Notes: a model not told the origin generated them from the letters alone. A stretch of 64,000 bases of DNA from Clonostachys chloroleuca (GCA_037952775.1 JBANAY010000003.1:20150001-20214000), one strand, 5' to 3'. Positions 1-12,342 are shown, numbered from the stretch's first letter. A program made the numbers and translations.

Positions 1-1833
1 CAAAGCCCCGGGATGTTGTTTCCGTCTCGGTATCATCAGCGTCGCTTCCAGAGAAGGCTTCATTACCGGTTTGGAAGTCGTCAGTCTCGGTGCCAGCACG
101 CTCATTTGCGGTCTCGAATGCAGATTCACTGGCCTCGTTGGCAGTATCGAACTCCTCGGAGACATTTCCCAACCCAGCGCCCTGTCTATGAGCAAGGGGA
201 GAAGAGCCACCAGTGAGAGTCGAAGATGCCTGTGGTGAATGATCGTCGTGATCTTCCCAATCGGGCTCTTCTTCGCTAAGAATGATCTCTTTCTGACTGG
301 AGCGGTGGCTTCCGAGCAGGCGGGAGTACCTCTTAGAATCTCTAGGGTCGAGTTTGCGGCTCTTCCGATGTTGCGACGTGGAAGATCCAGAGTCTGTTCT
401 AACTCGCTCCAGATCGTCTCGGAGGTCCTGAATGATGCGTCGAAGCTCAACCTTCTCTGTCTTTTCGCGGTGGATCTGGCTGCGCTGGCTCTGGATAGTC
501 CTGTGCGCATGATGAAGAGAAGACTTGAGGGTCTCGGTCTCGAGCATTGAGTGACGGGGAGTGCCTTTGATGGGAGAAGCAGGAGGAGAATGCTCAGGTG
601 TGAGGTTGTCTGCAGCAGACTCGAAGTCATCTTCACTCGGCCCAGAGAGCGAGTCTCGCTCAGCAATCTTGCCACGCTGTACAGAAAAGGCCTTGGCGAG
701 TTCCTGGTTCTGATGCATGAGATCATCAATCTTGCGCTGCATGGTCGTCCTCTCGCTGTCGGCCATGACCATGTTCCTCTTGACTGTGCCTAGCTCAATG
801 TCGTGGTGCTTGACAGATGCAGTGTGCTCCTCGAGAAGCTTGGCATGCGACAGCCTGGCCTCATCCAACTCCTTTTGCGCGGCGACCTTCTCTGTGTTGG
901 ATGCGTTGAGGCTCTGTTGCAGCTTCTTCTCTCGGTCGGACGCATCACGTTGCTGCGATGACATCTCCTGGAGCCTGGTCTCGAGGTTCCAGTTCTCTTC
1001 TTTGTATCGGTGCTCACTTTCGTCGAGCGTCTTGAGACGCTGGTGAAGGCTCTCGGATTCGATCTCCAGGGCGGACTTGTCGGTCTTCAAATCTCGTACC
1101 TCTTCATCGCGTTCGGCCAAGAGGGCTTGCAGGTTTCGCACCTGTCCGATCAACGACGTGCTGATTTCGGCAGCAAATTCGATATCGTGTACCCGGTTCG
1201 CTGGTTGGTTCCTGATCTTTCTATTCGGGACGCTCAACTTGGTTGGAGACCCGGTGGCCTGACTTTCGAATTTCGAGGGACTGACAGACCGCTAGTTGCA
1301 CGTGTTAATTCCTGAATGATACCAAAAAGCCCCTTGCGAGGAGAGAGCGAAAGCAGTAATACACTTACCCTACCGTTCCTGGCGCCAGGGAAGGGAGATC
1401 CAGGGTTGGCCTCATTACTCGGTACTCTCTGCTTGGGCAGGAAGGCCCGGGCAGACTCGCGTGCCAAATCATTGTACTCCTTCTCGATTTCCACCAACTT
1501 CTGGCGCAGTTCTGGGTTGAGTTCTCCCTCTGCTTCGAGCTTCTCTACTTCCTGTAACTGCTCGGCGAGAGCTTTTCGCTGCGACACCAGGGCGGTGCCC
1601 AATTTGCCAGCTTCGTCCAGGCGACGATCCGTCTCGGCCAGGTGCGCCTCCAAGGCTCGCTTGGCCTGTCGCGGGGAAGACCCGGGACTGGATGCAAAGA
1701 GCCCATTGTCGAAGTTATTGGAGTAGCGATGGTGCGCGGTCGAGGAATTCCCCGTCGTGAAAGGATCGTACTCGTTGGAGCCCTCTGGCGCAGGGAGATT
1801 CGGCCGGTTGTCGGGGGCGAATGAGGTAGCCAT
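1..1833 (-). CDS. Long coiled-coil protein, probable ApsA/Num1-type nuclear migration protein (N-terminal part, runs off the window)
   Basis: Two exons are visible: 1833-1369 and 1258 to the window edge, separated by a 110 nt intron (1368-1259, GTAAGT donor, phase 0). The start is the ATG at 1833; an in-frame ATG lies three codons upstream at 1842. The readable part is about 570 aa: a disordered N-terminus, an alpha-helical segment beginning SSPRQAKRALEAHLAETDRR, then long heptad-like coiled coil with one Ser/Pro-rich break. The last segment is a Thr/Glu-rich repeat (EEFDTANEASESAFETANER). These features resemble fungal ApsA/Num1 cortical anchors, which tether dynein to the cell cortex and carry a C-terminal PH domain; that domain would lie outside the window. 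Identification is from memory of the family. Another hyphal coiled-coil protein such as ApsB/Mto1 is the main alternative. Confidence 0.65.
1259..1368 (-). other. Intron of the ApsA/Num1-like gene
   Basis: Donor GTAAGT at 1368-1363 and acceptor CAG ending at 1259. Splicing joins ...GARNGR to ATGSPTKLSVPNRKIR and keeps the frame open through to the window edge; reading through gives a stop within the next exon region. Confidence 0.8.
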
Positions 1834-1842
1834 GCTGGGCAT

Positions 1843-3200
1843 CTAGATGAGAGAAAAAAAATTAAACAGTGCAAGACAGGCGGCCTGTCCAACGACAACC
1901 ACGCGCGACCATCAAAAAGAACAGGTGTTGAGATGTAACGGGTAATTTCCGTTGGAGCTGCAACCACGTGTTGGGTTGCACAGTGACAGAAGCTGGAAAG
2001 AGTCGCGATGCAGCTGATAAAGCCCAGCACGATCCTAGCGGGAGTCCGTAACGGGAATGAACAGAGCGCTCAATCCCAAGGCCGGAGCTCGAATTCAGAG
2101 ACGCCGCCTACGGTGGTGGTGTCAAAACAGCTGAAAACGAGACGGCGATGCTGGAAGGAGAAGGAGAAGAAACCGTGCGCACAAGCGGCGATTGCAGCGA
2201 GCGAGGGCAGGGGTGTGCAGATGAGCAGGCTAAAAGCTGCAGCCAAGGTAGAGAGCGACAGTAGGTAGATGAGCAGGACCAGCTGCCACGGGTCGATGGG
2301 ACCACAGCGAGGGAGAGAGCGCGCAGAATGCAGAATTCACAGGAGCACAAAGATTGAAGAGCTGCCTGGATGGCCTGGATAAGAGAAAATTGGACGAGTG
2401 GGCGAAACCAAAATGTAAAAAGGAAATTGGCCGTTGGAACAGTCAGCGGCGGCAAAGGGCGCAAGAAGCTATCGGCGAACAGGAACGGGCGGTAGGTATT
2501 GGAATTAGTGTCGCCAAAAACGGACCTTAGTCTCGAAAAGCACGACGTCTCGAGGTTGCAGGCGTAAGATGGAGGGCTGATGACAGCAGTGGCCGATTCT
2601 ACTCCCCAGTCCAAGTGTAAATTTCGGGACGTTTTCTGAGGTCTAGCTCGAGAGGGGCGCCGAGGCGGAGTGTTGACGTCGCAATAGTATTAAGTCAGGT
2701 ACTAGCAGCAGGAGACAGCTAAATTCTTCAACGAGGGGGGCGCCTCGTTGGTTAGCTGAATTCTGTTGGGACAAACAGGTCGGAGCATTACACACATTCA
2801 ATCACCAAGTATTACACCCCAAAATCAAAGAAGTCGGCGGGGAAAAGGAGAGAAGGCAAGAAAGAGAGTTTGCGAGTTCCGAACAAAGGCACAAAAGAAT
2901 AAGAGACAGACGATAAACAAGAAAAAAACGAGAGGGGGAAAAGAGCAAAAGAAACCTGGCGGAGGAGCGGGCGGCACGCGTAGGAATTGAGTAATTGATT
3001 GACTGATTCAACGACGGGCGGGCTACAGCATCCGGCGCAGGGCGGCTGAGAGAGCACAGAGAGCCGAAGCTGCGTGACGATGGCAGGATCGTCAGCGTCC
3101 GGATATCTCGCGCCGTTCCAGGAGAGAGGGTATGAGGCTAAAGGAAAATTGACAAAGAGCCAGAAGCCCGTGAGGAATGAGGAGGAGAGCGAAGGAGACG
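1843..3200 (-). promoter_or_regulatory. Probable promoter and 5' leader of the ApsA/Num1-like gene
   Basis: Read on the minus strand this stretch is strongly pyrimidine-rich, especially 2800-3200, with long CT tracts interrupted by short T runs. Such CT tracts are common just upstream of transcription starts in filamentous fungi, so a long 5' leader (possibly with a leader intron) for the minus-strand gene is the simplest reading. Short open frames here have no recognisable domain and no fungal codon pattern, so no gene is called. Confidence 0.4.
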
Positions 3201-6200
3201 AGCAAGGAAAAGTCAATGGCGATGCAGACGGGAAGCAGACGAGATGCTGACATCGGCAACCCATGTGCAAGTACAGGTACATCGGCCCAGCAGGCCCAGT
3301 CCGTACCTGCCTCATCTGCGGGCAGGTACCAGGAGGGAGCGGGTGTGACTGTGGGTTGCGCCTGCACTAAGCACTTGCGTGAGGTACCATGGTACATTTG
3401 CCAGCATTTATTGGCCAGCTCCACATGTGACTGACAGCTCTCAGCTCCATTCTGGACAGGTACCTGCTACGTGCTAGGCCAGGGAGGGGCCCCCCTCAAG
3501 CGCTTGAGCCAGTGAGCGCGACACAATTCCTCAGTGCGCCTGGGATAGTGGCAGAGGGGCGAGTGGGCGCTGCTAGTGGCCCATGATGCGATGTACTAGA
3601 GCAAGGCACGTCGTACCGACCAGGGTGCGCGTCTTCATTTGCCTTCGAGGTTGCTTTGTTTTGCTCTGCTTCAAACCCCTCCCCCTCTTTGAGACGGTTC
3701 TTGGGCAGATAAGACATTGACCATCCTCGCGCATATCTCGTCGTCCAAGCAGTGCAGCGACGCCGTCCATTCGGAGCTAGATATGGGACGAGAGAGGCGA
3801 GGGCGGCGGACAAGAAACAGCCGCCTCGCCTGGGAAGGTTTGCGCATTGAGCAGCCAGTGGAGCAGGCGCTGGCCATGTTTTGCGTTTTGTGTGTTTTTA
3901 TTTTTCGCACCGCGGAACATAACATTACGTCGGAGTGCGGGACAGTGTATACATTGACGCTGTGTACCGATACATCCACCACGATCGTTTGTTTATTTTC
4001 CCTAGCGGATTCCTCACCACGCGCCAGCAAACATCGTTCATGCCGGCAAAGCAGTCTTTGCGCCTGTGATAGGTTCAGCAGTCCGCCCGAGTAGCATTGG
4101 CCGAGAACTTGATTGCCCTATTGTCGGCGTCTGCTGCGACAGTCTCACACGGGATGGAATTACCGACCAGGCTCTCCTTCTCCTGCGGCGAAGGGCGGCC
4201 CCTGTGCATATGTAGGTCCCTACGTAGCGCGGCAGACCGCTCAGGTAATAAGGGTGAATGTGGGAATCGGCTCATCATAGCGAGCAATCTGGGGCCGCAG
4301 CATGCATCTACGAGATGGAATCGAGGCCCTGGCTGAAGGTCCACGGCAGCTAGTCTAGCAAGACAATCCGACGCGACAACGCTCGCTCGACGGCCATGAG
4401 ATAAGATCTCCGCTGATCATGCATTGAGTCATTTCATAGCTGGACGGTTTAATAATAATACTAATGCTTTTTCCGTCGCTTTGGGTGGGATGGACATCCC
4501 GCTAGTCGTTCCGTCCCTTCTTCGAGAAGAATGACGGCCTTTATCCCAAGTTGGCCGCCGTCATGGGCAGGCATGGCAGTTAAATGACAATTGGAGCCTG
4601 CTGAACAAGGACCAGGGATCCTGCCGGCCAGATAGTCCCTTGCAGGCAGGTAAAATGGGGGAACATCTTTCATTGGGGAGAAGGCCAGCCCATCTTGCGA
4701 ATGGCCGACACGGCGGCCGTGGAGGGAGGCGGCCTTTGGATCTTGATCGCGGCACGATGCGCTGGACAAGCATGATTGATGGTGGGGAGAGGCGAATTCG
4801 CTGGGCCAGTGAAGATGCAAGACAACCAGCCGCACAACAAGACACGCATGACCTCGCACACCAACGTGCAGCCACAGTGCCACGCAGGCCGTAATTAGAC
4901 AGTCGAGCTTTCATCCCCACAAGGCACCCAGCAATCAAAGCCTGGAAGGGAGCTGTGGCCAATCAGGTGGCTTCACGTATGATGATGAAACCCAGCATCG
5001 CTCCCTCCAGGACGAATTTGCCATGGCCAAGGCACTGCCTCGAGCTGAGCGAGTCCCAGCCGTTATCTACGTAATAGTTGACCAGCAGACAATTGCTTGC
5101 ATTGTAATGCATATCGTAGATGAATTTATCCCTTCACCAAGTGTTCAATGCTCGGCTAGAGCGCTGACTAAGGCACTAAGGCCAATTTCTCAGCACTGAC
5201 CCTTTTGCCCCTCAGCTCGGCCTCAGACGAGGCGGTCAATATCGTAGTTCGTTTTCAAATACTCAGCCTACTTCTAGGATCCCATGCACGGAGAACCTTG
5301 CCTTGCGGCACCGACATTTCGTAAATGACGTTCAGACCAATTACTACAAGATACAACAGAAAAACTAATGCGTTTGGAAAAGGGGATACGACAGCCTCGT
5401 TCACTAAGCCGAGAGATTTACAATTAGAGAAGGTAGATATAGGGTAGCTACACGCGACCCCGCACAGTAAACGCCCAGAAATCCCAAAAATTGAAGCTAT
5501 CGGATCTACCCGGAATCACAACCGCCAATACTCCTCCAAATCTAGGATGTATGTAAAAAGGGCTATACTTCCCTTTGATGAGGGGAGGTAATACTCCCCG
5601 CCTAATCTGGGAAACTTGGAATAATTACGTATTCCCTGATGGCCATACTCAAATCTCGTTCAACCACGCACCGGAATTTGGGAAATGCCCTGGAAATAGT
5701 TCCCAAACATCACCCTGTAGGGACCACCACTAGCACTGACCTTCACTATATGTACCTAATATCAACAGGTTGAGTGTGGAAAGACCTAGGCATCCGTGCG
5801 ATTCCCTGCAGCTTTCCGTATAATAAACCAAATGAATTACAAGAGACGGAAGAGACCTTCATGCTCCTGATAGCCTTATTCTGGCTCCAGGCTTCAACGG
5901 CATGTCCGTCGTGTCATGCCCCGCCATTCACAGCATTACTTGCAGCACAGATATCCATCTGCGCATAAACGACCCCATCTGCCTGCACAACATACATTTA
6001 TTTTTATGTTTATATCTACTAGACCGCTGTCTGGTATAAATTCCCCACTTGTTTCAATCGTAGAATGGCTTCCGAGATTCATCAAGGGAACATGAAAGGA
6101 GGTAGTATTGATTGACGTAGTGTGAGTCTACTGCATCCACAACTGAGATTCCGTGTCTCTCTCCATCACTCCACTATGATTTATTAGTATGAATAGCTTG

Positions 6201-6814
6201 AGATCTATCGAATTGTCTACATCGTTACTTGATGAGACTTACAGAATGCGAGATGTGATATCATTAGGAGTAATTGCGGCAATCCCAATGAACACCTCTC
6301 CCTCGCGTGCACCTACCCTGAGACATTTCATCTTCGCCTCAGCCATGTCTCCAATCCCGCTCAGAAACATAAAGATTTGATTCAATTTTGGAATTGCCAT
6401 TTTTGGATTATTGTCAAAGTAGAGACTGTGGTAGTCAGGTAGGTAGCTACTTATCCCATCAGATATCACATACAATGCTTTCTGAATCAAGCTACCGAAA
6501 TAAAAATGAATACATCCCGTGGCAACAATCCGTGATCAGCTACCAGAGGAAGAGAAGATGCGAGACATAGGAAAATTCCCCAAGCAGGGACAGAATAAAC
6601 TAGTAGAACTGAGAATGAACTGAGAATGCGCAGCTAGCCCCCGTTCCAAATTTCAATTTCCCTCCAACGAGTCGAGACTTAATCATCCAACCACATCAGC
6701 AAGAAGCCGTACTCGGCCGCACCTTTTTGGTTACTACATTGAACCCTCGTCCCTATCCACCGCTCCGTTGAAACAGAATTCCTCGGGACAGATGTTGACT
6801 CACACTGACTGCCT
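3201..6814. other. Intergenic region without a supported gene
   Basis: About 3.6 kb with no convincing coding sequence on either strand. Frames up to about 140 codons exist near 4460-4960 but are Cys/Arg/Pro-rich, lack any domain and overlap each other in several frames. A cluster of three GGTACC palindromes lies at 3325, 3383 and 3459. From about 5000 the composition becomes more AT-rich. It may hold the promoter of the coiled-coil gene and the 3' end of the calpain-like transcript. Confidence 0.5.
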
Positions 6815-8338
6815 TTACTTGGCAATTCCAAGGCAGGCAAAGTAGTGCTTGAAGGAGTCAGCCTCGAGGGCAAACACGCCTTGGTGGTCCAGCATGTCGG
6901 CGGGCGGCCAGATCTTCCTGTCCACCAGGTCGAGCATGCCCGAGTAGCTGGTCATGCCCACGGGCTCGGTGACCCCCCATGGGTTGCGCAGCACAATGTA
7001 CTGCTGTGTCCCGGGGGAGGAGATCCAGCCCAACACCGAGTACGCGTGGTTGGCTACAAGGTTGGAGCCTCTGTACAACCCGTCGCCCGAGGCGTGCGTG
7101 TAGGCACACATGGGGTGGATGGTCTTGAAGCTGACCGAGTTGGCGCGCACGAGCCCGACGAGGTCCTGCCCGGAGCGCGAGCTAGTGAAGAAGTAGTGCG
7201 GCGTGCGGTCGTTGATCTGGGCCATGGCCTTGATTGGGTCGCCGCCAGCCGCGGCGGCGGACGTCTGCGTGATGTCCGGGTGCTCTCCGGTGCCCTTGGT
7301 CAGCCACTTGGCAAAGGCCTTCTCGTACATGGCGGGCCAGACGGCGCCCAGGCTGTTGCTGGAGCGGCAGTAGACGGGCCAGTTGGTCACGTTGTTGACG
7401 GGGATGTCGTAGTCGACGTCGATCTCGGCCGTGTGCGCGTCGTTCTCGCCGCCCTTGCTGTAGAGCTTGATGCGGAGGCCGCGCTTCTTCTCCTTCTCCT
7501 TCTCCCTGTGGGTCGAGTCGAGGACGAACGACTCGTCGCGGCAGATTCTGTAGGGGTCTGACCAGGCGACGGCGTGGATGGCCGCGATGAGCCAGCTGTT
7601 GGCGATGGCGCCCTGCACGGGGTCGTTGAACTGGGCCATCTGAACCATCTCCTGGTCCATTTCCTGCTGGGCCATTTGGGTAGATCCCAGGGGTCCCACG
7701 GTGCTCGCCCTGTTCATCATGCCCATGCCCATGCCTAGGTTGATGGCTAGGTTCTCCAGCCGCTTGCGCTGGATTCTGAGGCTCAGCTCGTTGGTGGTTC
7801 CCCAGACGCAGTTGGGGGCCGTCCACTGGCCTCTGTGCTTCCTGTAGGGAGTGATGGTCTCCATCAGGGAGTTGGTCAGGGCATGATTGGACAGGTTCTT
7901 GCCCAAGGTCTTCTGGTGCAGAACGAGGTTTAACTGGCCGCCCTGCAAGAAGGCCTTTTCGACCTTGAGATCAAGCGGGTTCTTGAGGCCAACATGTTCA
8001 AGGTCGGACAGCTTGTTGATGCGAGACAAGTCGGGGGTGATGAAGTCGTCCTCGTTGAGAACTTTCATGTCCTCACTCTTGATACGCTCAGCCTCCTTGC
8101 CCTTGGAGTTGAGCTTCAGGCCGGGATAGAGCACGGAGTCATGTTTCATGTCAAAGAGCTGCGAGTACTGTGTCTGAAGGACCTCGCTGATGATGTTTGC
8201 CACGACTGGGGAGGTCTTGTCGATTGGCCGGCCAAGGATGACCTCGGTGAGGGCATAAGGGTTGACCGCGCCAATGTTGACCACCTTTGGGGGGTGATCA
8301 GGCTTGGTCTGGTCGGAGGATCCCAGGAATTGCATCAT
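6815..8338 (-). CDS. Calpain-family cysteine-protease-like protein with Ser in place of the catalytic Cys
   Basis: Single-exon gene of 507 aa. The first ATG codons are the tandem pair at 8338/8335; upstream in-frame codons contain no ATG. The second half carries the calpain CysPc fold signatures: VQGAIANSWLIAAIHAVAWS (about 242-261), NLVANHAYSVLGW with His431, and YIVLRNPWG with Asn452. Classical calpains read QGxLGDCWFLAA at the first motif. Here the nucleophile position is Ser248 (AGC-type codon, not Cys), so normal thiol protease activity is not expected. The N-terminal 220 residues have no recognised domain, and a Met-rich run (LGMGMGMMNR) precedes the protease part. No C2 or EF-hand region is present, as is usual for fungal members. 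It could be a pseudoprotease with a scaffolding role or, less likely, a Ser-nucleophile variant. Confidence 0.82.
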   Translation of the reverse strand: MMQFLGSSDQTKPDHPPKVVNIGAVNPYALTEVILGRPIDKTSPVVANIISEVLQTQYSQLFDMKHDSVLYPGLKLNSKGKEAERIKSEDMKVLNEDDFITPDLSRINKLSDLEHVGLKNPLDLKVEKAFLQGGQLNLVLHQKTLGKNLSNHALTNSLMETITPYRKHRGQWTAPNCVWGTTNELSLRIQRKRLENLAINLGMGMGMMNRASTVGPLGSTQMAQQEMDQEMVQMAQFNDPVQGAIANSWLIAAIHAVAWSDPYRICRDESFVLDSTHREKEKEKKRGLRIKLYSKGGENDAHTAEIDVDYDIPVNNVTNWPVYCRSSNSLGAVWPAMYEKAFAKWLTKGTGEHPDITQTSAAAAGGDPIKAMAQINDRTPHYFFTSSRSGQDLVGLVRANSVSFKTIHPMCAYTHASGDGLYRGSNLVANHAYSVLGWISSPGTQQYIVLRNPWGVTEPVGMTSYSGMLDLVDRKIWPPADMLDHQGVFALEADSFKHYFACLGIAK

Positions 8339-8476
8339 GGCTGCTGCTTTTGCACAGATGATATAGCTTGAGTATGATAAGAGAAGTCTGGAAGACAAGA
8401 CAAGTCTGAAGTGTCTTGGTCAAGTTGATGGCAATGAGAACGAAGATATGAGTCGAGGAGGAGTGTAGGCCGATTC

Positions 8477-8484
8477 TTATTATA
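8477..8484 (-). promoter_or_regulatory. TATA-like box upstream of the calpain-like gene
   Basis: TATAATAA on the minus strand, about 140 bp upstream of the first ATG. Position fits a core promoter; no other evidence. Confidence 0.35.
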
Positions 8485-10336
8485 GATTCCCTGAACCTAG
8501 TTTGAGGCATTGAGATTGGAGGATGGTATCTCACGATCACATGAAAACCGGACAAACCCATGGATTCTCGCTTGTGATACTGAGGATGCCATTCGAGACC
8601 AGTCTATTCTGCATGCGGAGAGACTGGTAAGCCTTCACAAGCCGCTGCTCATCCCTCTGTCTGTCGTTAGAGTTTATGTTGATTGCAACACGTTGTGTCT
8701 TCTGCAGCAACCCTGAACCTAGAAGTGCAACAAACTGGCAGTGTCAATGCTATGTAACCATTCATCCCTTGGTATTGGAAGTACCTAGGCCTTTTATCCG
8801 CGTGCCATCACCCATATAGGACACAATATTAGGAGTTGACTTATGTTGACATCAAGGCCAAGTCACCAAATTGTGGACTGACACCGGGTAATGTGTATGC
8901 GCCAAGTAATCCGTAGCATCATCTGGCTTGGTCCAGTTGGCCCAGCCCTCAGGGACGCGCAACTGGGTAATAAGGTTCGGTTTTGGCGTTGATGGGTTGA
9001 ATCGGTAACCCCTCATTGACACCTCGTGTTGTTACCTAGCAAACTTCTTAGACGCTTAGAAGTTTCTTCCCATTGACTAATAAGATCGAAGTGGGGAAAT
9101 TCCAGGCGATCTCCCCGGACTAAGAATGGAGTCCTCTGGCTTGGTCCGGGGAATGATCGACTCTAGCTCAAGCAACTTCAAACTCAACCATTAGCGAATC
9201 CCCACAAAGCTCATATAGGGTGACAATTCTGTAACGCCAATGTCATGGTTGGATTGTTGGGTGAGGAGAATCAATGCAAACTTCGCCCGGACCATCCGCC
9301 ATCATACCTCGACCGGAGCGATTCTTCTGAGTGTGACAAGAATATGGAGTGGATGATACCATTTCCTTTGAGAGCTTGAAGAATGCTCCGAGAGAATGAG
9401 GATTGCAACTCTGGCCATGCCACATAGACCACCAGATTACTCCTGATATTTCCTTCAACGACCCATTGTGTTGCATTTGAATTCGTAATGTCACATGAAG
9501 AGTGTTGCCGGGTCCGGTTTGCGAAGGCCTTGCCAAAAATCCATTAAAACATCGGATTGTTGTGAAATTATGATATCATCCGTGCTCACTCCTCTTACTG
9601 ACTTATATTTTTGGATGCGGAGAAGGTTATTCGTTGCAGTGCATATAAATCATTACGCCATTGTCGTTTCACGGATCCAATAATAGCCAATGAAAATCGA
9701 ATACGAGATCCAGAAAAGGCCTCATTATTGGGAAAATGGTCCGCCCATATCGGTGAATTTTCGGTCACTCTGACGACGGTTGGGCCGTATACGAGAAACA
9801 TGTGGAATGTGCAAACATACCTTCGTCATAACGGCCCACCCTGCGCTGTAATACTGAGGGACTTCCATCAGCCATTGACAAAGAGATGTCGTCGAACGTG
9901 ATGAGGACGCAATTGATCTTCTCCGCCGCAGCATTCGTAATCAGGGGTGAGGCCGGACGGAAATTCCGAATAGTTGCCGGATGGCTCGGAGACGGGCCAC
10001 GAAGGGAACTAAGTTCACACCTTCACGATAGAGTAACCAAGTTAGCCACTACTGGCCGCAAACCCTTCATCTGAAACAGAATGCCCGCTCGCTAGTCCTG
10101 GTGCCTGGTGTAGACTTGGTCAACCAGAAGATTGCTTTATACCCACGTGACACCAATAGTCTTCTGTGTTCTGAGAAGAGGGAGGAAGATATAGACAAAT
10201 TTGATGGCAAGCGATAAATTCCTAAGGTCTGGGTTATTAGAAGAAACTTTCTAAATCGGGGAAAGTATAGACATCGCTTTGAATATCTGATGTCTCCGCA
10301 TTTGCACTCACGGCTGTTGTGCCTTCAACTCTGACC
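8485..10336. other. Intergenic region without a supported gene
   Basis: About 1.85 kb between two minus-strand genes. The longest frames (about 95 codons) show no motif, no domain and no plausible splicing partners. It presumably holds the promoter of the calpain-like gene and the 3' end of the regulator gene. Nothing else was recognised. Confidence 0.5.
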
Positions 10337-11923
10337 TCAATTCTCAACCGTAGTATGATGTCTGTTTGCAGATGATAACAAATCTACCAGGAATTTGTTT
10401 TCTAAGCCACTGACCACCTCGAGAGACGGTTTCATACACGGTGTAAGAAAGTGCTGCGACAGCGCATTCATCTGTGAGAGGTAGGGAAAGATCATCCATT
10501 GTTGGATGGACATCTGTCGAAAGCTTTCAAGAATAATTTCGTCTGGAGGCCCGTATAGCGCAATTAGGTCATTGGCTATCCTTAAAATGCCTCTTCGAAC
10601 GGCGAGTAATCCTGCAAAGTAGTGAGCCAAGGCAACGGACGCAAAGTCATACTTACGACCTGCAAAAAAGGTCAAGTCAGGCATCTCAATTATCGAACCC
10701 AAGACCAAGCCCCTGTCCAAAACTCTGACGGTGACAGCTTCCAGGACTTTCTCGTGATGGAGAAGATCCTGGACTAAGGTCTCTTGGAGACCCTTCATCG
10801 TGGCCGGGCTGCCTAAGATCTGCCCGATATCCCCAATCCAAGGAATCATCTTGCCCGCAGCTTCTTTGATGGAAGAGAATTCTCCAGAAAAGCAAGAAAA
10901 CTCTTCAGCGGCTGGAGGCTCGCTCTGAAATTTCTCAATAATCTCAAGCCAACCTGGATCTAAGGGGACATCGTTGTCGGACGGATCGGTCACTGCTGGT
11001 AGTGCCTGCGATATCGTGTCAATAACATGAAACTCGAATGAGAGATAGATTGTTTGTCACCTTGAGCCATTGATTTTCGTAGGTGAGAGCAACATCAAGT
11101 TCATCCCCAATGGTTGGCCCTCCTCTTGCCCCAAGTACGTGATGTATTGCACGTCTATGAGCCGAGGCGGTTTGGGATTGGCCTTCCCCAAACAAGGAAC
11201 TGGCACGTTCCAAAAGGGCCATTGCACCAAGAGTCTCGACATCGTATGCCTGCCCTCCATTTATCGCATGTTGCAAGCTTCGAATCGCCTTGTTGTAATG
11301 GCTCGTCAGAAGAAGCTTCGAGACTGGCTCCCGACGCCGATACCCATTCCAAGCGAAGCAGAAAAGGCCGGTACAATCGCGCAAGCAAGCGCTGCGCGAT
11401 AGCCTCTGCGGCAAGAAAGGAAGATAGCTCATTTGTATACGGACGCCAGCTTCAGAACCTCGTTCGAGGAGACCCGCAAGCCTGGCAGACACTCGGTCAG
11501 CGGATGTGGTGAGTCTGGCGCGAGGTATCCCGAGACAGGGCGCCTCTAGGCGGAAGACGCCGTATGAGGCGGACCCGTCGTTGAATGGCCTTAGCGGATG
11601 ATGATTGACGAGGATCGCAGCCTCTGTTTCAGAAGCTGGGGGGACGGGAGCAGTTTGAGATTTGCAGTTGATGTCGGACTGCAAATGGAGATCGCCGCTT
11701 TGGTCGACAAACTTTGTCAATGGTGAGGGTCCGGGGCAGACTCGGTTCGTCCGCTTGCAATGCCCGCATCTCGGCCAATTTTGGTCGCACTGTTGAATCA
11801 CCGTCAGTTGGTCGTTCTCCACGGGAGCAATGCTGTGACCGCATCAGGAACCTGTGATTTACGTACCTTGATCTTCCTTGCTCTGCAGTTCTGGCATTTT
11901 TGCGAACGGCGGACACCCGTCAT
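10337..11923 (-). CDS. Zn2Cys6 fungal transcription factor
   Basis: Three exons: 11923-11867, 11789-11061 and 11005-10337, with introns of 77 and 55 nt, both phase 0; product 484 aa. Exon 1 starts MTGVRRSQK and carries the first half of the zinc cluster. Splicing completes Cys10-x2-Cys13-x6-Cys20-x6-Cys27-x2-Cys30-x6-Cys37, a textbook DNA-binding binuclear cluster. The remainder is a helical fungal-specific regulatory region ending with a segment like YDFASVALAHYFAGLLAV, typical of C6 activators. A GTAAGTA..TTTGCAG stretch of 45 nt inside exon 3 could splice in frame, but the conserved-looking residues it encodes argue for retention. The gene lies 420 bp downstream of a same-strand FAD monooxygenase and may control it; that link is inference from position. 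Confidence 0.88.
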
Positions 11924-12342
11924 GGCAAGATTTCAAGTTTTGTCCCTGATGGCGGAATTGGTGTTTGGTAAAGAACTGTTGATGAAGGGAAGGAGCGACC
12001 GCACTGTTTATTGGGCTACGCGCGCCAGCAGGCTTGGCCTGATGAGTGGGGCTGCCAGCTGAGAACACAATCGACCAGTCTTGTTACCCTACAGAAGTTC
12101 AAAGAGACCTTGGCAGCCTGCTGTTCTTACGTTGAACCTTGTATTATTGCGAAGGGTAAGCTTTGTATAAGGTCAATTAAAAGAGTAAGGATTCTCGTTG
12201 GTTACGAGCAACTACATCAACAGAGACTAATTTGAGATTAGAAAAGACTTGATTCGCCAACGTATTGATTGAGTGGGAAATTCTACCTATGGCTACCTAT
12301 CTATAACTGGTTGGAGTTTGCTGAAAATGTTCTAGCAACCAT
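11924..12342. other. Spacer between the monooxygenase and regulator genes
   Basis: 420 bp holding the promoter of the Zn2Cys6 gene and the 3' end of the monooxygenase gene. The composition becomes AT-richer toward 12,300. No TATA match or operator is convincing. Confidence 0.4.

Noticed and set aside
2108..2614. 168-codon minus-strand frame
   Set aside because: Ser/Pro/Leu-rich, no domain, lies in the CT-rich leader of the coiled-coil gene and arises from its composition.
4461..4962. Overlapping frames of 133-140 codons
   Set aside because: Several frames are open at once, with Cys/Arg/Pro-rich products and no motif; typical of GC-rich non-coding DNA.
6845..7561. 238-codon plus-strand frame opposite the calpain-like gene
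   Set aside because: Mirror of the real gene; composition (Val, Gly, Asp, His) reflects the antisense of its codons.
10621..10670. 45 nt candidate intron (GTAAGTA...TTTGCAG) inside exon 3 of the Zn2Cys6 gene
   Set aside because: It would splice in frame, but the encoded YDFASVALAHYFAG looks like the conserved regulator core, so it is kept as coding.
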